Assembly: GCA_019310485.1 (NCBI GenBank)
Contig: JAFDEF010000027.1
Coordinates: 1 to 37,153, forward strand
DNA: 37,153 bases
From: Deltaproteobacteria bacterium
GTDB taxonomy: Bacteria > Desulfobacterota > DSM-4660 > Desulfatiglandales > HGW-15
Direction: 5' to 3'
A program made the translations under genes and the position numbers. This document shows, in pieces, positions 9,230 through 17,400 of the stretch (the stretch's first letter is position 1; every line of letters starts with the position of its first letter). The notes beneath the pieces are model-generated. The model was not told the DNA's origin, ran no database searches, and saw only the letters and a list, made by a program, of their open reading frames with translations.

Positions 9230-10723
9230 CTATCTTTTCATATAATCCAGGTGAACCAGGCAGTCCGTTCGTCCGACCAGTTCCCTGATACTTTTCATGC
9301 CCAGCCTCTTCAAGATCCTGACAAGCTCCTTTCGCCAGGCCAGGAACAAGTTCACAATCCGTCGCCTGCCCCACTCCACCTCCATCAGTTCCATTAACTC
9401 GGGATCGGTGGTTGCTATGCCCCTTGCACATCCCCTGCCGCTTTCACAGTTGTGGCACCTTACGCATTCAAGGGCAACCAGATCAGCAGTGCCCGTGCAT
9501 ACCCCATCAGCGCCGAGAGCGATGATTTTGGCAACGTCATGCGGTGTGCGGATACCACCACTCGCAATAACGGTTATCCTGTCACGCACACCTTCATCCT
9601 GCAAAAACCGATGTACCTTTGGGACAGCATATTCTATCGGCATTGCAATATTTTTCTTGGCAATGTCCGGTGCAGCACCGGTTCCTCCGTAACTACCATC
9701 CAGGTGTACAATATGCGCTCCCGCATAGTAACTCCCCACAGCCACCATGTCTACATCTGTAGGGGTGGAGACTTTCACTGCGACTAGTGCCAGGGGGTTG
9801 ATGGCTTTTATCCAGTCAACGTGTTTCTTGTGGTCCTCAACCGAATACACGCTGTGAAACGGGAACGGGGAGAAAAGAGGATATCCCACCACGGCCTCCC
9901 GCATCCTTGCAACCCCTTCTGTAACCTTGTCCCCCAGCAGATGCCCGCCAAGGCCGGGTTTTGCCCCCTGGGCATATTTGAATTCAACTATCTTAACCCT
10001 CTGAATCGTCTCCTCCCTTACTCCGAAAAGTCCTGTTGCCACCTGGGTGATCACGTGGTCATCATAGGGTTTGAGCTCGTCAGGGTATCCCCCTTCACCT
10101 GTGCTGCAAAAAGTGCCCAGCGCAGCAGCAGCTTTTATCCTGCTTAGCATTGGCGTGATACTTACCGAGCCGTAACTCATACCCCCGCCATAGAAAGGGA
10201 CTTCAATTCTTATCCGGTGTGCATTATCGTCTCGTCTGTTGAGCTCAATGCCGACATCAATCTCTTCGTTCTCCGGCTCTTCCTTGACCTGCCTGGGTGG
10301 CAGTGCGAGCCGCATCCTATCAAAGCCGCCTCCGGATGCGCCCACCCGGTATTCAAGGCTGGCTGGCGGCACATCACCTGTCTCAGCCATGTACCACGTG
10401 CTGACCAGGAGATCAGGTGGCCATCTGAGGTCGCCTATTGCATCAAAGGTCGGGTTCTTTCTCAGACTCAGGGCTTGTACCGGGCATTCATCATAGCACG
10501 GCCGGGGGCAATCGGGCCCCACACAAAGGTAGTGGTTTTTTGTGAGAACCAAGCCTCTTTTTATTTCATGCACCCCGTAGGCACACACTTCAACACACTT
10601 GCCGCAACCAATGCAGTCCGTGGTTCGGTTCAGCCTGTATTTCCCGATCGGATTCCTGAACCTTGATGGAGTCCGCACCACCTCTGGAAGCTCCTTCCGG
10701 GTAGAATTGCTATTCAAGTTCAT
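9230..10723 (-). CDS. Glutamate synthase FMN/Fe-S subunit with N-terminal ferredoxin domain
   Basis: Catalytic core of the split glutamate synthase: reductive transfer of ammonia to 2-oxoglutarate. Residues about 30-90 form a ferredoxin-like domain with Cys37, 40, 43, 47 and Cys67, 72, 76, 80. The FMN-barrel follows from about 170, with the family motifs GMSYGS, STGEGGYP, KYAQGAKPGLGGHL (249-262) and DGSYGGTGAAP (342-352). CVRCHNCESGRGC near 421-432 should hold the 3Fe-4S cluster. All key synthase motifs are present. The start has a strong AAGGAGGG five bases upstream and overlaps the end of the neighbouring paralogue by 14 bp. No GltD-like NAD(P)H subunit is in the window, so ferredoxin or a similar carrier is the likely electron donor (inference). 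Confidence 0.85.
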   Translation of the reverse strand: MNLNSNSTRKELPEVVRTPSRFRNPIGKYRLNRTTDCIGCGKCVEVCAYGVHEIKRGLVLTKNHYLCVGPDCPRPCYDECPVQALSLRKNPTFDAIGDLRWPPDLLVSTWYMAETGDVPPASLEYRVGASGGGFDRMRLALPPRQVKEEPENEEIDVGIELNRRDDNAHRIRIEVPFYGGGMSYGSVSITPMLSRIKAAAALGTFCSTGEGGYPDELKPYDDHVITQVATGLFGVREETIQRVKIVEFKYAQGAKPGLGGHLLGDKVTEGVARMREAVVGYPLFSPFPFHSVYSVEDHKKHVDWIKAINPLALVAVKVSTPTDVDMVAVGSYYAGAHIVHLDGSYGGTGAAPDIAKKNIAMPIEYAVPKVHRFLQDEGVRDRITVIASGGIRTPHDVAKIIALGADGVCTGTADLVALECVRCHNCESGRGCARGIATTDPELMELMEVEWGRRRIVNLFLAWRKELVRILKRLGMKSIRELVGRTDCLVHLDYMKR

Positions 10724-12107
10724 AGCCCTCCTTCAAATATCCCATTTGCCCAAAGGCGGCCTCGTCCAGTTCGTCAAAAAACATGGACCTGCCCACTTCT
10801 CCTCGCAATCTGCGTGCATCTCGAATACCCATGGCCCCCATTACCTCTAAGAGCTGATTATGAAATGCGCCCACCAGGTTGACAACTCTTGAAGCGACCC
10901 ACGATGCAGGTGCAGTGTTTATTTCAACAGGACATGAAAGCCCCTCCTTGCAACGAAGGCACATTCGACACTCCAGCGCTATCAAGATTGGAAAATCTAT
11001 GAACACGGCATCTGCGCCACAAATAATTGCCTTGGCAACATGCTCTGCCATAGCTATACCGCCGCTGGCCAGAAGTGTTACCTCATCCCTAATACCTTCT
11101 TGCACGAGGGCCAGGTGCGCAGAGCGGATTCCGTCTCGCACCAGCAAGGTCTCGTCTTGCTGAGATCTTCCATGGAAATCTGCTTCAAGGTGGATGATGG
11201 ATGCGCCGTTCTTGGCTACAGATAAAACGCGTTCTTCCGCGCCTTTCAAAAACGGGACTCTAACGCAAATTAAGGCACCCGGATGGCTTTTGCTCATCCT
11301 CTCGAAAGCTTTCCTCCAGTGTTCAGACCAGAGTATTTCCACAAGTAGGCTGTGCCCATTTCCTTGGCCACTCTGTGCTTGTGGCAGAGAAACGATGGGT
11401 ATCAAGCAGGATTGTGGTGCCTCCGCTTCCTCTGGATTCATTTCAGCGGGCAATGCCAGAAAAGTGCCCAGCCGGCTGGCAGCGCGTGCCCATCCTTTGA
11501 TGGTCTCCTGCTCAAAAGCCCCGAACGCCGGCACCCTCAACAGAATGGGGAGGGGAGCAGCCACCACAGCCGGGGCGCTTTCCTCCACGAGCTCCATCCC
11601 TTTAAAATCCAGGTGATCCTTTTTCGTTCCAAGATCCACTGCTGTGCTTATGTACTCGCGTCCATGAATTCCATCCCGGGTGGGACGAACTATTTCCGAC
11701 ATGTCCGTCCACATGGAATCAAAGTTCGGACCGCTAAAAGGACCCGGATACCCTGCACCGGAGACTGGAATCTTCCCGGTCTCAGCCTGGTACCACAGCT
11801 TGGAAATAATGTCAGGTGTCCAGTAATCATCGCCAAGGGATTTATATTCCGGGTTAATGGCTTTATGAATCAACTGTTTCGGACAGCTCTGCACGCATCT
11901 CAGGCAATTCATGCACTCATTGTCAATGGAGTCGATCATCTGGCGTGGATCAAGGCTCCTGTGTTCATAGACATGGTAAACACACTGGGTTTTTACGCAA
12001 ACAGCGCACTTAAGACACCCTTCTTCCCATGCAATGACACCCGAGCGGCTAATCGCCTTGAAACGGTTGGGAACTTCTTTAGTATGGATTACATATTTTC
12101 GAGGCAT
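10710..12107 (-). CDS. Ferredoxin-domain glutamate synthase-like paralogue lacking catalytic motifs
   Basis: About 465 residues, with the same plan as the following gene. The N-terminal ferredoxin-like part has Cys31, 34, 37, 42 and Cys65, 68, 71, 75. A shared linker follows (PDIISKLWYQAETGKIP versus PDLLVSTWYMAETGDVP in the paralogue), then a TIM-barrel-like C-terminus with LLASGGIAMAEHVAKAIICGADAVF and a cysteine cluster ECRMCLRCKEGLSCP. The substrate and FMN motifs of glutamate synthase (QGAKPGxGG, SYGGTG, EGGY) are missing, so it is unlikely to be an active synthase. It may be a structural or electron-transfer partner of the neighbouring subunit. ATG 12107 is chosen; GTG 12122 is a longer alternative. 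Confidence 0.75.
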   Translation of the reverse strand: MPRKYVIHTKEVPNRFKAISRSGVIAWEEGCLKCAVCVKTQCVYHVYEHRSLDPRQMIDSIDNECMNCLRCVQSCPKQLIHKAINPEYKSLGDDYWTPDIISKLWYQAETGKIPVSGAGYPGPFSGPNFDSMWTDMSEIVRPTRDGIHGREYISTAVDLGTKKDHLDFKGMELVEESAPAVVAAPLPILLRVPAFGAFEQETIKGWARAASRLGTFLALPAEMNPEEAEAPQSCLIPIVSLPQAQSGQGNGHSLLVEILWSEHWRKAFERMSKSHPGALICVRVPFLKGAEERVLSVAKNGASIIHLEADFHGRSQQDETLLVRDGIRSAHLALVQEGIRDEVTLLASGGIAMAEHVAKAIICGADAVFIDFPILIALECRMCLRCKEGLSCPVEINTAPASWVASRVVNLVGAFHNQLLEVMGAMGIRDARRLRGEVGRSMFFDELDEAAFGQMGYLKEGYELE

Positions 12108-12187
12108 GCAGCAGCTCACCACCCCTTTTAATAATACGCTTTTTCGTTGAATTCCTCCATCGCCTGAATCGCAAACCTGGCCTCGGG

Positions 12188-13108
12188 TTATTTTCCTTTT
12201 GTTGGCCTCGGACCCAAGCCCGCCCTTTCAACTATCTCAGCAACTTTTGCTTCCCACTCGATCGCCATGATGTGAACGCCACTGACGCCAGGAATCTCTT
12301 TTAAACCCTGTATTGTCTCCACGCACATCTTGATACCCTCTTCTGCTTGTTTCTTTGAAGGGACCCCCTCCAGCCTGGCCAGCACTGCGTCAGGGATGTC
12401 CATACCCGCAACTTTATACTTCATGTATTTAGCCATCTTTGCAGATTTTAGGGGTGTTACACCTCCCAGGATATAGACCTTTTCCGTGAGATTTCTTTCC
12501 CTGGCCATCTCCATCCATTTTTTGAACCTTTCAAGATTATAGATACACTGTGTTTGGATGAAATCTGCGCCGGCAGCAACTTTCTTAGCCAGACGAACGA
12601 CCCTGAAACCCAGGGGGTCTCCAAACGGGTTGGCCGCGGCGCCGATAAAGACCTTCGGAGGTTTGCTCAAAGCATCCCCACCCAGGATAACCTCATTATC
12701 CCTCATTTCCCTGACCACCTGAACAAACTGGATCGAATCCAGGTCAAACACACCCACAGCCTGAGGTTGATTCCCAAAGCTTTGGTGATCACCTGAAAGG
12801 CACAGGATATTCTCTATCCCGAGGGCTGCTGCACCAAGGACGTCGGATTGCAATGCTATTCTGTTTCTATCACGAACTACCATTTGCAGCACAGGATCAA
12901 AACCGTTCTGTTTCAAGAGCGCACAAGCAGCCATACTGGACATCCGGACAATGGCCGTCTGATTGTCGGTTACATTGATTGCATCAACTTTGTCTTTCAG
13001 CAATTCGGCCTTTTTCAGTATTGCCTCCGGATCAGCACCCTTTGGCGGGCCGCATTCTGCAGTGACAGCAAACTTACCGCTCTTGAGAACTTCCTCTAAC
13101 CTCCTCAT
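12188..13108 (-). CDS. metF: Methylenetetrahydrofolate reductase (MetF), Wood-Ljungdahl type
   Basis: Reduces 5,10-methylene-THF to 5-methyl-THF, for methionine synthesis or the methyl branch of the Wood-Ljungdahl pathway. At 306 residues it is a complete MTHFR barrel: catalytic Glu18 in TAECGPPKG, NVTDNQ near 45, LCLSGDH near 112, DFIQTQCIYN near 180 (substrate-binding Gln), and a C-terminal GVHIMAIEWE. It follows metV by 5 bp, the arrangement seen in acetogens where MetF works with the Zn/Fe-S protein MetV and an electron-transfer partner. The genes upstream and downstream are in the same orientation. Confidence 0.93.
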   Translation of the reverse strand: MRRLEEVLKSGKFAVTAECGPPKGADPEAILKKAELLKDKVDAINVTDNQTAIVRMSSMAACALLKQNGFDPVLQMVVRDRNRIALQSDVLGAAALGIENILCLSGDHQSFGNQPQAVGVFDLDSIQFVQVVREMRDNEVILGGDALSKPPKVFIGAAANPFGDPLGFRVVRLAKKVAAGADFIQTQCIYNLERFKKWMEMARERNLTEKVYILGGVTPLKSAKMAKYMKYKVAGMDIPDAVLARLEGVPSKKQAEEGIKMCVETIQGLKEIPGVSGVHIMAIEWEAKVAEIVERAGLGPRPTKGK

Positions 13109-13113
13109 TTCCG

Positions 13114-13782
13114 CTACCTCTGTTGATCCTCTCTGATGATCTTTCTGGGCCCTTGTCCCTGCTTCTTTGACCAGTCCTTTGGAGGAAAAATCTTCTCCAG
13201 CCTGTCCATGGCATTGAATCTCTCCAGCCTCTCAATTATAAGCTGCCACGCACAAGGCACTTCAGGATCGACTTCGCATCTTCCATCTTTTGACCCCCCG
13301 CAGGGCCCATTAAGAAGCTGTTTTGAGCACCTGGCCAGCGGACAAATACCGCCAAAATAGTAAAGCATGCAGTCCCCGCAACCAACACAGCTTTCCACCC
13401 AAAAACCCTGATCTCTCGTTTCGCCCAAAAACTCGGTATTCAGCGCTGGAATGATGGGCAGCTCCGGAAAAATTTCTGCAACCGCCTGGACGCCAGCTCC
13501 ACATCCGAGGGAAAGCACGGCATCGTATTCATCAATAATATCATCCATCTGGACAACAAAATCTTTTACGCACTGCCGATCGAGCGTTTTTTCCCGGATT
13601 GTCACTTCCTTTCCCTCCATCTTTGCTGCCATGCGCAGCGTTGAAGCCAGTATGCCGGTTTCCTTCTCGCCTCCGGCAGCACACTCCGCCACGCACGAAG
13701 CACACCCCAGCACCAAAACCCGCTTGTAGGGGGAAATTGTCTCTTTGATTTCATCAATAGGCTTTTGAGTCGCCGTTATCAT
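13114..13782 (-). CDS. metV: MetV-like zinc/iron-sulfur partner of MetF
   Basis: 222 residues and cysteine-rich. The N-terminal half has Cys27, 30 and 34 (VLGCASCVAEC) and LSLGCGAGVQA. The C-terminal half has CVGCGDC (132-138), then ICPLARCSKQLLNGPCGG...RCEV...PCAW, which is the MTHFR C-terminal (MetV) signature. In acetogens MetV binds MetF and delivers electrons to its flavin. It overlaps the mvhD-like gene by 4 bp and ends 5 bp before metF, so the three are almost certainly one transcript and probably one complex. The symbol is given by similarity and context. Confidence 0.85.
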   Translation of the reverse strand: MITATQKPIDEIKETISPYKRVLVLGCASCVAECAAGGEKETGILASTLRMAAKMEGKEVTIREKTLDRQCVKDFVVQMDDIIDEYDAVLSLGCGAGVQAVAEIFPELPIIPALNTEFLGETRDQGFWVESCVGCGDCMLYYFGGICPLARCSKQLLNGPCGGSKDGRCEVDPEVPCAWQLIIERLERFNAMDRLEKIFPPKDWSKKQGQGPRKIIREDQQR

Positions 13783-14237
13783 AATTTATCTCCTTGCTTC
13801 CGCTCAGGGTCTTCAAAGCCGGTCCGGGGCCTCAAAACAGGTGATGGTCTGAGCCCGGATACCCTGCTCATAAGCTCTTTTGCAAAATCAGCAAGCGATT
13901 TCTGCCTTTCTTTTTCATTCATCACAATTCCTACTCTGTCCTCTTCAAGCCCGATGCTTGCAATGATCTTCCTGGCCAGTTCAACTCTCTTTCTTGCCCT
14001 CAAGTTCCCCTCAAAATACCGGCACGCACCTTCAGGACACGTCACCACATAGGCAGCATCAGCGAACTCCTCTAGCGCCCTCAGAAGATGAAGAGGCTCA
14101 AGCCTTCCACTGCAGGGCAGAGGGAAAAGCTTTATCGACGGCCCGTAAAGCTTCTCGAGTGCCTGCCTTTGCTTTATGCCGCTTTGTGGCACATTCTGGC
14201 AGTAGAAAAGGGCAAGGCTTCGCTTCCTGATATCCAT
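13779..14237 (-). CDS. MvhD-like (FlpD family) electron-transfer subunit
   Basis: A 152-residue protein of the hydrogenase iron-sulfur subunit (MvhD/FlpD) family, with LPCSGRLEP (Cys42) and CPEGACRYFEGNLRARKRV (Cys67, Cys72). These proteins carry a [2Fe-2S] cluster and relay electrons to heterodisulfide reductase-like proteins. The N-terminal motif, which in typical members holds several cysteines (C-N-W-C), keeps only Cys13 (FYCQNVPQSG), leaving four cysteines in total. AAGGA about 7 nt upstream supports the start at 14237. It is the first gene of the metV-metF cluster and probably feeds electrons to MetF through MetV (inference from context). Confidence 0.8.
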   Translation of the reverse strand: MDIRKRSLALFYCQNVPQSGIKQRQALEKLYGPSIKLFPLPCSGRLEPLHLLRALEEFADAAYVVTCPEGACRYFEGNLRARKRVELARKIIASIGLEEDRVGIVMNEKERQKSLADFAKELMSRVSGLRPSPVLRPRTGFEDPERKQGDKL

Positions 14238-14394
14238 AGGGAATCCTTGGTTGGACAGCCTTTGCGGCTCGGTTTATCCTCGTTTTAACCTTCTACTCAC
14301 AAGAAAAAAGCGCCACTCTTCTCAAGGAAGAAATAGACGCCATTGTCAAACCCGATCAATAGTCCCCGTACGCCCTCGTGCGGAAATTTTGGCT

Positions 14395-14422
14395 AGAGTA
14401 TCTGTTGTCGCGTTTTTGTCAA
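14395..14422 (-). promoter_or_regulatory. Weak candidate sigma-70 promoter for the mvhD-metV-metF run
   Basis: In the 204-bp gap between glnE and the mvhD-like gene the minus strand has a perfect -35 TTGACA (14422-14417) followed after 16 bp by a poor -10, TACTCT (14400-14395). A second TTGACA lies at 14349-14344 without a convincing -10. The gap holds no other recognised element, and no SAM riboswitch was seen. This is a suggestion only. Confidence 0.25.
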
Positions 14423-14441
14423 GATTTTTTTGCCATTCTTG

Positions 14442-17400
14442 CTACTCCTCCGTGTGCTTGGTGTTGATAAGAGAGGTTTCATAAGCCTTGCGGATTCGCG
14501 AGAGAGCCTCTCCAAGCTTTGCCCTGAACAGATTATGGTCCCACTCAATCCCACCAACTCTCCTTGCCAGAGCACTCAGTTCCCTCTCTTCTGCGGGAAG
14601 TGCGTGGATCTGTCTGTCCTCAAGGATTTGCAGGTAGTGTTCCACTCGGCGAAGGAAGAGATAGTCTTGCTTGAGCTGATCAGAGCAATCCTCCTCAAGT
14701 ATTCCTGCTTCGTTTAGCAGATCAATGGCAGTAAGGGTATTTGGCTCAAGAAGAAAAGGCTTCCGGGGCGCATGGATGAGCTGCAACCCCTGTACAAGAA
14801 ATTCCACGTCGCGCAACCCTCCCACGCCGCTCTTCACGTCCATGGTAGTTCCCAAAGCCTTCATGGTCTTTTCAATGGCTCCACGTCGCATCTTCTCTAT
14901 GGATTCGATAATTGCCGCCCGCGCCCGGCTTTTCAGAAGCGTGGGGCGTATTTTTTGAGTAAAAGCATACCCGAGGTTCTGATTCCCTGCCACCGGTCTC
15001 ATCTTTAAGGCTGCCTGTATTTCCCAGATCGAGGCCTTTTGGTCATAATAGTTAATCATCTGGGAAAAAGAGGGGGCCAGGTCCCCTTCACGGCCGTAAG
15101 GCCTCAGCCTAAGATCGACCCTGTAGGCATATCCCTCTTCCGTGTGAGAAGAAAGATCAGATCGCAGATTTTCCATCACGCGGGCAAAAAATGTCTTGCG
15201 ACGGCTTCTTGAAACCGCTGTGGTATCAGAAGAAAAAATGCCATCATCCCAAACTCCCAACAGATCAATGTCAGAGCTATAGTTAAGCTCGCTCCCGCCA
15301 AGTTTGCCAAAAGCTAAAATACAAAAATCTTTTCCAGGCTCCCACTGTTCCTGAAAGGTGCCCGATTCCCGTGTCAGTTTCTGAATTATCTTCTCAAGGC
15401 TTACCTGGACAAATGCTTCGGCCACTCTGGAGAGCTCCAGCATAATTTCCCTGGCACTCACCCCCAGACAAATATCACGCGTTCCAATACGAAGGATTTC
15501 GCGCCGCCTCAAGCGACGAATTTTCCGAAGCCAGTCTCTGTGTGTGAGGGATCCGCTCGCAGTGCTTCTTAGTTCTTGTTCTAAAGCATTCCTGTTTCTG
15601 ATTTTGTTCAAGACTTCGGGGATCACTACCCAGTCCAGGAATCCGGGATTTCGAATCAATGTATCTGAAAGAAATTGGCTTCCGGCGAAAATACCAAGAA
15701 GTATTTCCAGTCTCATGGGCTGCGATAGGAGCATATTATAATGAAATTCAGGGCTCCCAAGAGCACGGATGAATCTCTCCCAATTGTTGAGCGCCATGTC
15801 CGGGTCTGGTTTTCTGGCAAGCACGTCAACTGCCAGAAGAAAAAGCTTTGCAAATGCATCTCTCCTGGTTCCGTCCCCTGCCAGTTCTTTAACATTTACA
15901 TAGGCCCGCTTGGGGTTCATGAAACCGGCCTTGCTCAGGATCCGGTGACTTACATCAAGCGGTATATGGTCAGAAAGGACAATATCTGCCAGCGACCCTT
16001 GGGCTGAGCCCGGAATCGAATCGCGCCCAAAGTGTCTTTCCACAAAGGCGCGAACTGCTGCAGAGTGTTTTTCATAATCAATCCGGAGCTGCTCTGCGGG
16101 TTCTACGGCATGGGAAGATTTGTATCTCATGCGCCTTGCAAGGTGCACCAGTTCATCCGATTCCCTTGGAGGCAAAAAAAGATCCTTTGCAGAGCCTCTG
16201 AGCATACGCATACTGTTAATCAAACTTCTGAAGAAGTGGTACGCATCTGAAAGCTGCATTGTTTCTTGCTTGGAAAGAACCCCTGCAAGATTGAGGGCAT
16301 CAAGGGCTTGATGGATCAGCGGTGTGCGAAGTGCCGGCACCTCTTTTCCGTAAATTACCTGCAAAATCTGGATGCTGTACTCTATATCTACCAGTCCGCC
16401 GGGGCTAAACTTGGCGTTGGCTCTCCCTGTTCTTGTTTTTTCTCTGAACTGTTTTTCCCTGAGATGCCGCAGCTCATCCAAATTCAGCTCACCGGAGAAG
16501 TAAATCATTTCATCCCGGAGACGCTCCACACGGGCGCCCAGTTCAGGGTCTCCCCCTATGGCCCTCAGCCATACCAGGGCCAGGCGTTCATAGGAATGTG
16601 CCCCGCCGCCGACAGCGTAATAACGACAAAAATTCTCCAAGGAACATGCCAGTGGGCCTGCTTTTCCGTATGGCCTTAGCCTCAGGTCCAGGTGAAAAAT
16701 CCCCTCCCTTTTTGCCTTTATTATTCGTTTTACTCCCCTGACAAGGCGTTCAAAAAACTCAGAGTTGTCAATTGATTTCTTCCCATTTGTCTTGCCCTGA
16801 TCGCTGTAAATAAAAAGAAGCTCTAGGTCTGAAGCATATCCCAGGGCGGCGCTCCCAAGCTTGCCCAGACCGAATATGGCGTACCTTGCCCTGAGACCAG
16901 CCACAGTCTCCGGGGCGCCAAATTTTCTGACAAGATCATTGTAGACAAGCATTGAAGCAGTATTTACAACTTTCTCAGCGAGTCTGGTAAGACTAGTGGC
17001 GAGTAATTCAAAATCTGATTTCTCTCCGAGGATGTGGTCAAGGTCTATGAGAAAGATTTCACGATCCTTAAACTCATTGAGCCTTTCTCCCTGTTCCTTC
17101 AGCGAACGAGCGCCTTTTAGCGCAGCGTTCAATCTTTCTTCCAATGTGTCGGTTGGCGGAGCAAAACGGTGCCCCTTGACATAAGGCTGAAGAAGCGGAA
17201 GCAGGGTCTCAAACTGACCACGGATAAAATCCTCCCACAGGAAATCGCTGGCCCCGAGCAATCTGGCCAGGTCTCTTAGAGTGTGCGGATTGCTTAGCAT
17301 TTCAGTCCATTGCCCGCTATCCGGCTTCGTTACAAGCTCCTCCACCATGAATTCAAAACGCGAAAGAGCTGTAAAAGGGTCCGGTGATTTTCCTAGAAAA

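Noticed and set aside
11352..12131. 259-residue plus-strand open frame opposite the glutamate synthase-like paralogue
   Set aside because: The minus-strand frame has clear ferredoxin cysteine motifs and a paralogue next door; the plus frame has no recognisable domain.
14238..14441. SAM or other riboswitch ahead of the metF cluster
   Set aside because: No recognisable conserved core or terminator/antiterminator pair; only weak promoter-like hexamers are present.
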